Counted from the first letter of the stretch, positions 1-9,069 are shown. The stretch is 64,000 nucleotides of DNA from CAZMGV01 sp964565925 (GCA_964565925.1 CAZMGV010000018.1:16813-80812), one strand, 5' to 3'. Numbers and translations are program-made. Notes: generated by a model not told the origin, from the letters alone.

Positions 1-1083
1 AAGCTTTGTACTGTGCGTCCGGTTCCGCTTCAGGCCGGGCAGAATGGCCGCAGCAGCCAGAACGAGCAGTAAAATGACGGCCGTGAGCGGCGTATAATCC
101 AGCCAGGCCGTGATTTCGCTACGGAAGAAAACTCCCAAAAGGACCGAAAGCGCCGCCACGACTCCGGTTCGCAGCGTCCTTACCGAAAAAAACCAGATGA
201 CCGACGCCGGAAGCAGGAGCGCGAGGCCGGAGAGACCCGCGAACCGGAAGACATTCATCGCCCGGTCCGCCGTCGTCGCACCGCCGGCGATTTCGGCCAG
301 CTTGCGCCCCGCACCGCTCGAGAGGAACGGCCGGGGATCTATATTCGACAGATAGGACTGAATATCCCCCCCCAGCGAATACACCAGCGGGAAGCCAAGC
401 AGCAGCCCCAGCAGCCAGCCCGAAACCAGCGCCTTACGGCGGTCCTTCTGCCGGTTCCCGGACAAATCCGGAACCACCCCCGAGAAAAGATCCAACCCGA
501 TCGCCACCGCGGCGACAAGTCCGAATTCCAGCTTCGTATGCATCAGGAGGCCTGCGGCCAGACCTGCGGCCGCTCCCGGTACCGGGCCGGATTCCACATC
601 CCTGCCCGCCGCCCATCTCTCCAGAAAGAACAGGAACCCGAGCTCGGCCAGAAAAGCGGAGATCGAATAGGGCATCAGGCGCGAGAACAGTTCGCTGTGA
701 AGGGTAAACACGCCGGTCACGCCGAGCAGCAGGAACAGTCTGCCCAGCGGCGCCAGATAGCGTCTGGACAGGCGGTCCACCAGATAAAGCTCGATGGCAG
801 CGAGATGCGCGCACAACCCCAGATAGGCTTTCACCGACAGGCCGAAGATGGACGTCCAGATCCAGACCACGTAGGCGCCGACCGGTCCGTAAAGGTAGGC
901 GATCTCCTTATAAAGCGCTTCGCCGCTCGAGATCCGCATGGCGGTCGTCAGGTCGTGGAACGAATCCACCACCACGTCGCCCGCCCGGCCGAATCCCAGC
1001 GGGACCAGCACCACGAAAACGGCCAGCCAGATCGTCGTAACGATCCACCGGGACCGGGCGCCTGCGGGGGAAGATTTATCCAT
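1..1083 (-). CDS. Integral membrane glycosyltransferase-like protein (3' end beyond window)
   Basis: The minus-strand frame opens with an ATG at 1083 and stays open for 361 codons to the window edge, so the C-terminus is missing. The protein starts with a short charged N-terminus and a membrane segment, then an external loop with the residues DSFHDLT and the motif LYGPVGAY near residues 60-70, followed by many hydrophobic segments. An acidic first loop followed by a YGP motif is typical of GT39/ArnT-like and DUF2029-like lipid-linked sugar transferases, which act at the outer face of the inner membrane. It is divergent from the lipoprotein operon, with the two starts only about 50 bases apart. 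Donor and acceptor cannot be inferred. Membrane nature is clear; the enzyme class is a moderate-confidence guess. Confidence 0.6.
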   Translation of the reverse strand, partial: MDKSSPAGARSRWIVTTIWLAVFVVLVPLGFGRAGDVVVDSFHDLTTAMRISSGEALYKEIAYLYGPVGAYVVWIWTSIFGLSVKAYLGLCAHLAAIELYLVDRLSRRYLAPLGRLFLLLGVTGVFTLHSELFSRLMPYSISAFLAELGFLFFLERWAAGRDVESGPVPGAAAGLAAGLLMHTKLEFGLVAAVAIGLDLFSGVVPDLSGNRQKDRRKALVSGWLLGLLLGFPLVYSLGGDIQSYLSNIDPRPFLSSGAGRKLAEIAGGATTADRAMNVFRFAGLSGLALLLPASVIWFFSVRTLRTGVVAALSVLLGVFFRSEITAWLDYTPLTAVILLLVLAAAAILPGLKRNRTHSTKL

Positions 1084-1135
1084 GCGTGGTAACCAATAGT
1101 TGCGCCTTATGGAGGGGTTCGGCAACGATAGGGGG

Positions 1136-1741
1136 GTGATTCGCAGAATTTTCACCCTGCTTCTGCTCGGCTTGGCCATGCCGGCCTGCGGCTACAGCAG
1201 CTTCGACGTGCGCCCGGAATCGGTGAAATCCGAAGCGCACGGGACATCGGTGGAAGCGCATCTGCTGGGCGACAGCGAGTGGGATTCGGGAGGCCGGGAC
1301 GACCTCCTGGCCGTTCAGGTAACGGTCCGCAATTCCGGCGAACTGCCGCTCGACGTGGAGCCCTGGGATTTCGTGCTGTCGTCAACACGGGTCGAAACCC
1401 GGCCCCTGTCTCCGCTCAAGGCGGCCGTGGCCAGTTCATGGCACCATCCGCAGCGGTCGACTGACGGATACGGCCTGCTGCGGTTTACATTCAATCTGCT
1501 TTACCTGCCGGTCGAAAAATTCGTTCTCTGCATGGAAAAGGGCCCCAACACCGAACGGCTCGACGATTTCGCCGGCAAGGCGCTGCGGCCGGCGACCCTG
1601 GCGCCCGGCGGCGCCGCCACCGGGATACTCTTTTACGAAGAAACCCTGTCCAGCCGGGTGGAACTCGGCTGGACGGTCTGGGCCGCCGACGGTACGCCGC
1701 TGCGCGGACCGGAGCTTCTCCTTCAGGAGAAGAAACCATGA
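1136..1741 (+). CDS. Hypothetical lipoprotein
   Basis: This gene encodes about 201 residues and belongs to no family I recognise. From the GTG at 1136 the protein begins with two Arg, a hydrophobic stretch and MPAC-GYSS, a weak lipobox that suggests lipidation and anchoring in the outer or inner membrane. The frame extends to a TTG at 1100 and an ATG at 1109, but those starts add acidic residues before the signal sequence and have no ribosome site. The 1136 start has only a G-run immediately upstream, so the start is uncertain. The rest looks like a beta-rich secreted domain. Its stop overlaps the ATG of the next lipoprotein gene (ATGA), which implies one transcript and coupled translation. 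Confidence 0.6.
   Translation: MIRRIFTLLLLGLAMPACGYSSFDVRPESVKSEAHGTSVEAHLLGDSEWDSGGRDDLLAVQVTVRNSGELPLDVEPWDFVLSSTRVETRPLSPLKAAVASSWHHPQRSTDGYGLLRFTFNLLYLPVEKFVLCMEKGPNTERLDDFAGKALRPATLAPGGAATGILFYEETLSSRVELGWTVWAADGTPLRGPELLLQEKKP
1715..1732 (+). promoter_or_regulatory. Hairpin that occludes the ribosome binding site of the next lipoprotein gene
   Basis: A perfect 7-base stem CTTCTCC/GGAGAAG closes a TTCA loop, and its 3' arm is the Shine-Dalgarno sequence GGAGAAG lying 5 bases before the ATG at 1738. The hairpin sits inside the last codons of the upstream gene, so ribosomes finishing that gene would melt it. This would make translation of the second lipoprotein depend on the first. Confidence 0.5.
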
Positions 1742-2589
1742 AAACGGCAGCCTGGATGCCGGGAGGCTGGATCACCGGAGCCTGTCTTGCCGGTGCGCTG
1801 GCCGCATTCCCGGCCTGTTCGACGAAAGGATTTTCCGAGGGCTATTCGGCCTACAAGCCGGCCGAAATGGCCGTCGAGGCGCTGGACAGCTGCTCGCTCT
1901 CCAAACCGGCCGTCCGGGCGCCGGCCGAACTGATGCTCTCCGTGGAGCAGACACCCTATACGGCGTCGCGTATCGCGCTCGCCCGCTCCGGCGACGTAGC
2001 CGAGGTCGACATATCGCAGACAGCAGTAAAGGCGCTGGACTCCGAGGCCGCCGCCCTGGCGAACCAAGTGATCCCCCCGCTCACCGACGCCTTCGATGTC
2101 GTCATACCGGTACCGGACGGTTACCAGCCCGAACCTGGCCAGCTCGTCGGCCGGCTGCGGTACGAATCCGCCCCGGTTCACAGCAGCCAGTTGCCCGTGC
2201 TTTCCGCGAGCGACAGTTTCCTTGCTCTGGAATACCAGTTCGTCCAGATCGCCGTTCAGCTCAGGCTGATCCGCGACGGCAAGCCGCTTGGCGATATCCG
2301 GGCCAGCGGACTCGCCTACCGGAAAGCTTCAAGCGACCGCCTCGAACCGGCCATCCGGGAAAGCGCGGACCTGACCGCTACCGCCCTCTGCCGGGCGATG
2401 CGGCAGCTGGTGGTGAAACTGCGCCGCTCCGATACGTTCGTCACTCTCGGCGGGCCGAGACTGTTTCCCGAAACCGTCCAGGCCGCCCCGGAACTGGTTA
2501 CTGATCCGGCCGTAGCACCGGCCGCATCGTCAACGCCAGCGCCGGCCAAACCTGCCGAAACGGAAAAACCGCCAACCCCAAAGCCATGA
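1738..2589 (+). CDS. Hypothetical lipoprotein with Pro/Ala-rich tail
   Basis: This encodes 283 residues with a signal peptide ending AAFPAC-STKG, a plausible lipobox with Cys27. The mature protein has a globular segment of about 200 residues, including a repeated-sounding pattern of long strands around FLALEYQFVQIAVQL, then a Pro/Ala/Thr/Lys-rich disordered tail from about residue 245. It is not a family I can name. The gene overlaps its upstream partner by ATGA, and its own stop overlaps the ligA start by ATGA. Co-expression with ligA therefore seems to be an accident of tight packing rather than a shared function. A dedicated envelope role for the lipoprotein pair is inferred only from their shared signal type and coupling. 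Confidence 0.65.
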   Translation: MKTAAWMPGGWITGACLAGALAAFPACSTKGFSEGYSAYKPAEMAVEALDSCSLSKPAVRAPAELMLSVEQTPYTASRIALARSGDVAEVDISQTAVKALDSEAAALANQVIPPLTDAFDVVIPVPDGYQPEPGQLVGRLRYESAPVHSSQLPVLSASDSFLALEYQFVQIAVQLRLIRDGKPLGDIRASGLAYRKASSDRLEPAIRESADLTATALCRAMRQLVVKLRRSDTFVTLGGPRLFPETVQAAPELVTDPAVAPAASSTPAPAKPAETEKPPTPKP

Positions 2590-4622
2590 CCTCGACCAAG
2601 CATCCCGAAGCCCGCGCCGAAGAGCTGCGCGATCTCCTGAACGACGCCAACTACCGGTATTACGTTCTCGACGATCCCACGCTGTCCGATACCGACTACG
2701 ACAGGCTGCTCCGCGAACTCCAGGAACTGGAGAAGACGCATCCGAAACTCCGCACGCCTGATTCCCCGACCCAGCGGGTGGGCCATGCACCCGCGTCCGA
2801 ACTGGTCAAGGTCACGCGGAAAAACCCGATGCTCTCTCTCGAGAACGTCATGAACGAGGAAGAGTTCCGGGAGTTTGACCGCCGGACGGTGAAGGCGCTC
2901 GAAGCGGTCGGCGCGCTGAAAGGCGACGTCGAGTATGTCTGCGAACCCAAATTCGACGGACTCGCGATCGAACTGGTCTACGAAAACGGCCTGTTCGTTC
3001 AGGGCTCCACCCGCGGGGACGGCACGACCGGCGAGGACGTCACCGCCAACCTGAAGACGATCCGCGCGATCCCGCTGAAACTCCGGGGTAAACATCCGCC
3101 AAAACGGGTCGAGGTCCGGGGCGAAGTGCTGATGACGAAGGCGGCGTTCCGGGCGCTCAACGAGGCGCAGGACGAGGCCGGCGACAAGGTGTTCGCCAAC
3201 CCCCGCAACGCGGCGGCGGGATCGCTGCGCCAGCTCGATCCCAAAGTCACGGCAAAGCGCCAGCTCGACATGTACTGCTACGCGCTGGGCGAGGTGGACG
3301 GCGGGCCGGAGTTCAAGACCCACTGGGAGTCGGTCGACTGGCTGAAAACCCTCGGCTTTCAGGTCACCCATGAAATCCACCGGGTGAAAGGCGCCGAGCA
3401 GGTGCTCGGCTACTACCGGGGCATCGGCGAGAAGCGGGATTCGCTCGAGTTCGAGATCGACGGGACGGTCATCAAGGTGAACGCCCTCGACCAGCAGAAG
3501 ATACTGGGCTCCAAGACCCGCGACCCCCGGTGGGCGGTGGCGTTCAAGTTCCCGCCCCGTCAGGAAGAGACCGTACTGGTGGACATCGAGATCCAGGTCG
3601 GCCGCCAGGGGACGCTCACGCCGGTTGCGAAGCTCAAACCGGTAAAGGTCGCCGGGGTAACGGTCCAGAACGCCACGCTGCACAACGAAGACGAGATCAA
3701 CCGTAAGGACGTGCGCATCGGGGATACGGTCATTGTCCAGAGGGCGGGCGACGTCATCCCCGAAGTCGTCGGCCCGGTACTGGCGAAACGACCCGGTAAT
3801 ACGCGGCAGTTCGCATTCCCGGACAAGTGCCCCTCCTGCGGGGGACCGGTCTCGAGGCCCGAGGGCGAAGTCGCCTGGCGGTGCGTGAACCTGCAGTGCC
3901 CGGCGCAGTTCCTGGGGCGGCTCAAGCATTTTGTTTCCCGCAAATCGATGGATATCGAAGGGATCGGCGAAAAAACCCTAGAACAGATGGTTACGACAGG
4001 ACTCGTCACAGGGCTCTCCGACCTGTTCGCCGTCACAAAAGACCAGATCGCGGGCCTCGAACGGATGGGCGACAAGTCCGCCGAAAATCTGGTCGAAGCG
4101 ATCGAGAAGTCCCGCGATGCGGCGCTCGCCCGGTTCATCAACGCGCTGGGCATACGGCACGTGGGCGAAGCGACCGCCGACGCACTGGCCCGGCATTTCG
4201 AGGATATTCACAAGCTGATGAACGCGACCGAGACGGAACTCCTCCAGGTTCAGGACGTGGGTCCTGAAGTCTCCCGCGCCATCTATGATTTCTTCAAAAA
4301 TCCCGCCAACCGGCACACTGTCGAGGCGCTGCTCAAGCGAGGGGTGAAACTCCGCCCGCCCGAAAAGCAGGGCGACAGCCTGAAAGGAAAGACGTTCGTG
4401 CTGACCGGAACACTCTCCCGCTGGAACCGCGACGACGCGGCGCAGGCGATTGCGGCACTTGGCGGCAAGGTGTCCGGATCGGTGTCGAAGAAAACCCACT
4501 ATGTCGTCGCAGGTGTCGAGGCCGGCTCCAAGCTCACAAAAGCGCAGGAGCTGGGCGTCCCGGTTCTGGACGAATCCGCCTTCGAGGCGCTGGTTGGCCA
4601 GACCGGCAAGGGCCGTGAGTAA
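2586..4622 (+). CDS. ligA: NAD-dependent DNA ligase LigA
   Basis: This cytoplasmic ligase seals nicks with 3'-OH and 5'-phosphate ends using NAD+, joining Okazaki fragments and repair patches. The 678 residues match the usual length. The order is the NAD-binding Ia domain with YRYYVLDDP and SDTDYDRL, the adenylation domain with the nucleotidyl-lysine K122 in PKFDG, the OB fold, a four-Cys zinc finger near 411-437 (CPSCGG through CVNLQCP), the helix-hairpin-helix domain, and a C-terminal BRCT domain from about 594 (GKTFVLTGTL). The ATG overlaps the stop of the preceding lipoprotein gene, and acylphosphatase follows after 6 bases. All catalytic motifs are intact. Confidence 0.98.
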   Translation: MTSTKHPEARAEELRDLLNDANYRYYVLDDPTLSDTDYDRLLRELQELEKTHPKLRTPDSPTQRVGHAPASELVKVTRKNPMLSLENVMNEEEFREFDRRTVKALEAVGALKGDVEYVCEPKFDGLAIELVYENGLFVQGSTRGDGTTGEDVTANLKTIRAIPLKLRGKHPPKRVEVRGEVLMTKAAFRALNEAQDEAGDKVFANPRNAAAGSLRQLDPKVTAKRQLDMYCYALGEVDGGPEFKTHWESVDWLKTLGFQVTHEIHRVKGAEQVLGYYRGIGEKRDSLEFEIDGTVIKVNALDQQKILGSKTRDPRWAVAFKFPPRQEETVLVDIEIQVGRQGTLTPVAKLKPVKVAGVTVQNATLHNEDEINRKDVRIGDTVIVQRAGDVIPEVVGPVLAKRPGNTRQFAFPDKCPSCGGPVSRPEGEVAWRCVNLQCPAQFLGRLKHFVSRKSMDIEGIGEKTLEQMVTTGLVTGLSDLFAVTKDQIAGLERMGDKSAENLVEAIEKSRDAALARFINALGIRHVGEATADALARHFEDIHKLMNATETELLQVQDVGPEVSRAIYDFFKNPANRHTVEALLKRGVKLRPPEKQGDSLKGKTFVLTGTLSRWNRDDAAQAIAALGGKVSGSVSKKTHYVVAGVEAGSKLTKAQELGVPVLDESAFEALVGQTGKGRE

Positions 4623-4628
4623 CGGTTC

Positions 4629-4907
4629 ATGGCGCGGTTCAGATTCACCGTCACCGGACGTGTCCAGGGGGTCGCCTTCCGGTACGCTACACAGGACAAC
4701 GCCGTCCGCCTGGGACTGACCGGCTGGGTCCGCAACCTGCGAAACGGTGACGTGGAAGGCGAATTTCAGGGGCCTGAGGCCGCCTGCCGGGAGCTCTCGG
4801 AGTGGCTCCGCAAAGGACCGCCTATGGCCCGGGTGACGGAACTGAAGATTGCGCCGGTTCCCGTCCGCGAAGGCGACACCGAGTTCGACATCCGCCCCAC
4901 CGCCTGA
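4629..4907 (+). CDS. acyP: Acylphosphatase
   Basis: This small cytoplasmic enzyme hydrolyses carboxyl-phosphate bonds of acyl phosphates. The 92 residues are normal for the family. The signature near the N-terminus reads GRVQGVAFR, with the phosphate-binding Arg at position 18, and the second motif GWVRNLRNGDVEG carries the catalytic Asn. The usual VQGVGFR has Ala in place of the middle Gly, a mild variant. It begins 6 bases after ligA and probably shares that transcript. Confidence 0.95.
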   Translation: MARFRFTVTGRVQGVAFRYATQDNAVRLGLTGWVRNLRNGDVEGEFQGPEAACRELSEWLRKGPPMARVTELKIAPVPVREGDTEFDIRPTA

Positions 4908-5088
4908 TCCGCATCCCGGCTATCTGTCCACTGTCACAGACAGGCACACCGCTGACTCCGGGTGTCGCCGTCTGTTGACAGTTCGCCCGGACCCGTTCCG
5001 GGAAATCGTATCTTTCGCACAATTGGCGCGGTCCCGTGCATCCCCAATTCGGCACAAATCTTGTAGAATGCAGCCGGGAGTGCAGCCT

Positions 5089-5304
5089 GTGTTTGAAAAT
5101 TCAATCATCGCCAAAAGCCGCAAGGCCCCGTGGTCCGCGAAGGTCTTCTTCGCACTACTCATCGCCGTCGTCATCTATATCGTTATCTTCGGATGTGCGC
5201 CCCGCTCGCAGCGGGTTGCGGCACAGCCGGTGGCGAATACCTACAGTATTTCCGGATCGCTATCTCCGTCCGAAAGGCCGGTGAAGAGCCCCGGAATGTT
5301 CTAG
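5089..5304 (+). CDS. Small single-span membrane protein
   Basis: A GTG at 5089 has GGGAG 8 bases upstream and gives 71 residues. An in-frame ATG at 5068 is possible but lacks a ribosome site. The product has a basic N-terminus (KSRKAPWSAK), one strongly hydrophobic helix of about 20 residues ending in FGCAP, and a Ser/Pro-rich tail of about 35 residues. The Cys after the helix is not in a convincing lipobox. It is followed by a strong terminator, which supports it being a real gene with its own message. The family is unknown. Confidence 0.5.
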   Translation: MFENSIIAKSRKAPWSAKVFFALLIAVVIYIVIFGCAPRSQRVAAQPVANTYSISGSLSPSERPVKSPGMF

Positions 5305-5320
5305 CTCCTTTTTTCTCTCG

Positions 5321-5357
5321 GGGTGCAGGCCGGAAACGGCCTGCACCCGTTTCCTTT
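5321..5357 (+). terminator. Strong intrinsic terminator
   Basis: Twelve perfectly paired bases (5321-5332 with 5337-5348) enclose a GAAA tetraloop and are followed by a pyrimidine-rich GTTTCCTTTCC tract. It ends the transcript of the small membrane protein and insulates the isocitrate-dehydrogenase-like gene. Confidence 0.8.
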
Positions 5358-5408
5358 CCTTCGTCACCGTTCCTTTCTCCCGCTCCCCGGGTGTGATAAA
5401 AACAGGCC

Positions 5409-6413
5409 ATGACGTACACCTTCACCTACGCGCCCGGCGAAGGCCTGGGGCCCGAGCTTCTCGGACACGCCCGACGGGTCATCGATGCGCTGCTTCCGGG
5501 CACCCAGTGGGAAACGTTCGACATCGGGCGCAGCGCGTTCGACAAGACCGGCAAACCGGTGACCGACGAACTGGTCGCCTCGATCCGCAAGAACCGGGTC
5601 GCCCTCAAAGGACCGGTCGAGTCAGCCCTCGGGGTAAAATACGTCTCCCCGAATGTGCAGCTCCGCAAGGCGCTGGACCTCTACGCCAACGTCCGGCCGC
5701 TCAAGAGCCTGCCCCATGTCCGGGAAGCGTTCCGCGGAATCGACGCCGTCATCATCCGCGAGAATACGGAAGACATCTACGCCGGTATCGAACACAAGGC
5801 GGCGCAGGGTGTCGTCCTCACCATCAAGCTCGCCACCCGCCGGGCCTGCGAACGGATCAGCCGGTTCGCCTTCGACTACGCCAAAAGGAACGGCCGCAAG
5901 GCGGTCACCTGCGTCCACAAGGCGAACATCATGAAGAAGTCGGACGGCCTGTTTCTGGAGACCGCCCGGCTCATCGCCCAGGACTCCCCCTTTATCGGTT
6001 TCAGCGACTTCATCGTCGACAACGCCTCGCTCCAGATGGTTCAGCGCCCCCAGAAGTACGACATGATTCTCACGACCAACCTCTACGGCGACCTGCTCTC
6101 GGATCTGGGCGCCGGACTGGTCGGCGGCCCCGGCACCGTCGCAAGCGCCAACTACGGCGAGGCCGGAACCGCGGTGTTCGAACTGTTTCACGGTGCCCGC
6201 GAAGACCCGTCTAAAAAGGAGTGGGCCAATCCCACCGGTGTGCTCCGGACAGCCGTCATGCTGTTCGACCACATCAACGAGCGGACCAAGTCGGCGAAAC
6301 TGGAAGCGGCCATCGACGCCGTCGTGCTCGAACGCAAGGCGGTCACTGCTGACCTGGGCGGCTCGGCCACCACCACGCAGATGGTGGACGCCATTCTCAA
6401 GAGAGCCGTGTGA
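5409..6413 (+). CDS. NAD-type isocitrate/isopropylmalate dehydrogenase family protein
   Basis: This 334-residue protein belongs to the beta-decarboxylating dehydrogenases. Family motifs are present: NVRPLKS, RENTEDIYAGIEH (substrate and metal loop), KANIMKKSDGLF, and the metal-binding DNASLQM followed by LTTNLYGDLLSDL. ENTEDIYAGIEH resembles NAD-dependent isocitrate dehydrogenases more than 3-isopropylmalate dehydrogenases, so oxidation of isocitrate to 2-oxoglutarate is the best guess; homoisocitrate or tartrate-type substrates remain possible. The N-terminal nucleotide loop is unusual, reading APGEGLGPE instead of the common PGDGIGPE. Its stop overlaps the GTG start of gluQ, so the two are translationally coupled. 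Confidence 0.85.
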   Translation: MTYTFTYAPGEGLGPELLGHARRVIDALLPGTQWETFDIGRSAFDKTGKPVTDELVASIRKNRVALKGPVESALGVKYVSPNVQLRKALDLYANVRPLKSLPHVREAFRGIDAVIIRENTEDIYAGIEHKAAQGVVLTIKLATRRACERISRFAFDYAKRNGRKAVTCVHKANIMKKSDGLFLETARLIAQDSPFIGFSDFIVDNASLQMVQRPQKYDMILTTNLYGDLLSDLGAGLVGGPGTVASANYGEAGTAVFELFHGAREDPSKKEWANPTGVLRTAVMLFDHINERTKSAKLEAAIDAVVLERKAVTADLGGSATTTQMVDAILKRAV

Positions 6414-7390
6414 GCGATCCCCGTCCCGGAACCGGCCGGTCCGATACCGGCCGCCCTTACATCGGGCGATTCGCCCCGTCACCCACCGCGCGCCAGCACA
6501 TCGGGAACCTCCGCACGGCGCTCGCCGCCTGGCTGGACGCGCGCAGCCGGGGCGGGCGAATCATCCTCCGCATCGAAGACCTGGACCCGGCCCGCTGCCG
6601 GCCCGAGTTCGAAGGCCAGATCGTCGAGGACTACCGCAACCTCGGCCTCGACTGGGATAATGACAATCCGCTTCCGCGCCAGAGTGAACGCGCCGCCATC
6701 TACCGCGGGCTGGTCGACAGACTGGCCCGCGAAAGCCGCGCCTACCCCTGCTTCTGCAGCCGCAGGGAGATCGAACTGGCGGCGGGAGCCCCCGCGCCGG
6801 GCGAAGAAGGTCCGCGCTACCCCGGCACCTGCCGGGATATTCCGAAGGAGGAGGCCGGCCGGCGGATCGCGGCTGGCGAATCGTACGCCTACCGGTTCAG
6901 GACCGACGACCGGCCGGTTTCATTCACCGATCTCCTGTATGGCTCGCACACCGAAGACGTCGAGGCCCGGTGCGGCGACTTCGTCATCTTCCGCAAGGAC
7001 GGTGTCGCGAGCTATCAGCTGGCGGTCGTCGCCGACGACCACCAGATGGGTGTCACCTGTGTCGTGCGGGGGGCCGACCTGCTCGACTCCACCGCCCGCC
7101 AGATCGCCCTGCTGCGGACACTGGGCTGGGACGTCCCGGATTATCTGCATGTCCCGCTCATTACCGGCCCCGGCGGCCGCAAATTCGCCAAGCGCGAGCG
7201 GGACGTCACCCTTCCAGAACTGCTCCGCCACGGCTGGACGGTAGAAAAGGTGACCGGGTATCTCGCCCACTCGCTGGGGCTCATCGACCGGCCCGAACCA
7301 GCCACGGCGGCGGAGATTCTTAAAGTGTACGACCGGACGAAACTCCGGCGCGAACCCACGGAAATCGACCCGGCACGGCTACCGGGTTAA
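6410..7390 (+). CDS. gluQ: Glutamyl-Q tRNA(Asp) synthetase
   Basis: GluQ-RS is a truncated glutamyl-tRNA synthetase paralogue that attaches Glu to the queuosine base of tRNA(Asp). The 326 residues contain only the catalytic half. Visible are the ATP-binding HIGN within FAPSPTARQHIGN, the metal-site cysteines in CFCSRREIE and GTC, RIEDLDPAR, and a KMSKS-like KFAKRER near the C-terminus; no anticodon-binding domain follows. GTG is the start, overlapping the upstream stop as GTGA. The N-terminus carries about 16 extra Gly/Arg/Pro-rich residues. The short length makes a canonical GltX very unlikely. Confidence 0.93.
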   Translation: MSDPRPGTGRSDTGRPYIGRFAPSPTARQHIGNLRTALAAWLDARSRGGRIILRIEDLDPARCRPEFEGQIVEDYRNLGLDWDNDNPLPRQSERAAIYRGLVDRLARESRAYPCFCSRREIELAAGAPAPGEEGPRYPGTCRDIPKEEAGRRIAAGESYAYRFRTDDRPVSFTDLLYGSHTEDVEARCGDFVIFRKDGVASYQLAVVADDHQMGVTCVVRGADLLDSTARQIALLRTLGWDVPDYLHVPLITGPGGRKFAKRERDVTLPELLRHGWTVEKVTGYLAHSLGLIDRPEPATAAEILKVYDRTKLRREPTEIDPARLPG

Positions 7391-7481
7391 CGCCTGCTCA
7401 TATAATGACGGTCCCTTTTGCCCTTTCACTCCCTTCAGCTAGGCTCCCGCCACGTACCGATCTGGTTTGAAGAGGTTCATC

Positions 7482-8744
7482 ATGTCTGAGAATACGGTTT
7501 CGACACCGAAATGGATTTTCCCCGCCGCGCTGGGCGCTTCGCTGCTCGCCGTCGTGGACTCCTTCTATCTGGCGCACCTTCACACGCTCCGGCACACCAA
7601 GGAGCTGGAGAGCACGCTCTGCACGATCAGCGACGTGGCCAACTGCCAGATCACCATCGAGTCCAAGTATTCCGAGCTGTTGGGCGTGCCGATCTCGTAT
7701 TTCTCGGCCGTCACCTACGGGCTGATCGCCGTCGTGGCACTGCTGGGCCTCCTTGATTCCAGAAAACCGTTCCCGCGCCTGCTGCTGCTGGGCGGCGCCT
7801 TCACGACGCTCGTCAGCCTGGTGATGGCGTTCCTGTCTTACGGCGTGCTGAAGACGATCTGCCCCGCCTGCACATTGCTGTACGTGCTGTCGATCCTCCT
7901 GCTCGTGACCGGCGTGAAGGCCGTTTCCGCTGCTGGCACGGGCGAAACGCCGGGTGAATCGGTCGGCGACGAGTTTGCCCGGTTCTTCGCGGCGAAGCCG
8001 CTGGGGCTCTCCGCCGGCGTGACGGCCGTCATTCTCGTCATCCTCCTCGTCGCCCTGAAACCGAAGGTGACTCCGGTGGAGGCGATCACCCGGAAGGACA
8101 CGGCCGTGGCCCCGGCGCCGGGACAGGCCGCCAAGGAACCGACGCCGGAAGAGGCGATGCAACTGGTCGAGAAATACATGGGCGCCATGCCGCAGGTGAA
8201 GATCGACTGCGGCGCGCTCCAGCCCGACGGCAACCCCGACGCCAAGGTCACGATCAACGAGTTCGCCGACTTCCAGTGCCCCGCCTGCAAGGCGTTCGTC
8301 CCGGCGCTCAAGGAGATCATGGAAACGCAGAAGGACAAGGTCCGGATCTGCTTCCACAACTATCCGCTGGACGGCGAATGCAACAACCGCATCCCCAAGG
8401 GACGCGGGCACAAGGACTCCTGCGTCGCCGCCGCCACGGCCATCTGCGCCAGCCGCCAGGGCAAGATGTGGGATTTCTATCACACGATGTTCGACATGCA
8501 GGGCCCGGGGCTCAATCCCGAGTCGATGCACCAGCTCGCCAAGGACAAGGGCCTCGACATGAAGGAGTTCGACTCCTGCATGAAGAGCGACGCCGTCAAG
8601 CAGATGATCTCCTCCGACCTCGATCTGGGCGCCCAGGTGGGTGTGGAGGGCACGCCGACGATCATCATCAACGGCCGCCGGATCCGCCAGCGCCCCGACG
8701 CGGCGCTTCTCAAGCTGATTATCGAATACGAGAACTCTAAGTAA
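7482..8744 (+). CDS. VKOR-DsbA fusion, membrane disulfide oxidase
   Basis: This combines a vitamin K epoxide reductase domain with a DsbA-like thioredoxin domain, so one protein can oxidise cysteines of exported proteins and pass electrons to quinone. The first 180 residues form about four membrane helices with the loop Cys pair around CTISDVANC and the quinone-proximal CPAC. A short linker leads to the periplasmic domain with the second CPAC in FADFQCPACKAF and the cis-Pro loop GVEGTPT. Extra cysteines around CFHNYPLDGEC resemble BdbD-like proteins. The ATG at 7482 has GAAGAGG 6 bases upstream; a TTG at 7467 is less likely. The end overlaps a convergent gene by 8 bases. Confidence 0.92.
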   Translation: MSENTVSTPKWIFPAALGASLLAVVDSFYLAHLHTLRHTKELESTLCTISDVANCQITIESKYSELLGVPISYFSAVTYGLIAVVALLGLLDSRKPFPRLLLLGGAFTTLVSLVMAFLSYGVLKTICPACTLLYVLSILLLVTGVKAVSAAGTGETPGESVGDEFARFFAAKPLGLSAGVTAVILVILLVALKPKVTPVEAITRKDTAVAPAPGQAAKEPTPEEAMQLVEKYMGAMPQVKIDCGALQPDGNPDAKVTINEFADFQCPACKAFVPALKEIMETQKDKVRICFHNYPLDGECNNRIPKGRGHKDSCVAAATAICASRQGKMWDFYHTMFDMQGPGLNPESMHQLAKDKGLDMKEFDSCMKSDAVKQMISSDLDLGAQVGVEGTPTIIINGRRIRQRPDAALLKLIIEYENSK

Positions 8745-9069
8745 CCTGCTCCAGAATCCGTTTTACGGTTTCACCGATCTCCGGCCGGTCCTCACCGTCT
8801 GACTCACCATCTGAAACGGTGGCCGGAATCGTCATGAGCGGCTTGAGGTCCGGGCTGTCGTAACCCGACCCCGGCCAGATCCGGATCCCGTCCGGCAGGC
8901 TGGAAAACACGAACGCCCCGCCCCCCGGCAGATCGAACCTGAGACCCGTCAGCATCATTTTAGACGGCAGTGTCCGGCGAACGAATTTCGCCTCCCCCCC
9001 CTGCCGTTTCACCTCGGCAATGAGGGCTTCCGATAAAGCCACAGCGTAGTCGGCAAAGGGGGCGGTCAT
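8737..9069 (-). CDS. Hypothetical protein, 110 residues
   Basis: This is a small soluble protein with no recognised domain. The N-terminal half is helical and mixed charge, the middle is rich in Gly and aromatic residues (PGGGAFVF and RIWPGSGY), and an acidic Asp/Glu/Ser patch precedes the C-terminal helix. Start ATG 9069 has no strong ribosome site. The gene converges on the VKOR-DsbA gene with an 8-base overlap of the 3' ends. Codon use resembles its neighbours, which is the main support for expression. Confidence 0.55.
   Translation of the reverse strand: MTAPFADYAVALSEALIAEVKRQGGEAKFVRRTLPSKMMLTGLRFDLPGGGAFVFSSLPDGIRIWPGSGYDSPDLKPLMTIPATVSDGESDGEDRPEIGETVKRILEQVT

Noticed and set aside
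2316..3929. A 537-codon antisense frame overlapping ligA
   Set aside because: Arg/Val/Asp-rich composition and complete overlap with an unmistakable ligase.
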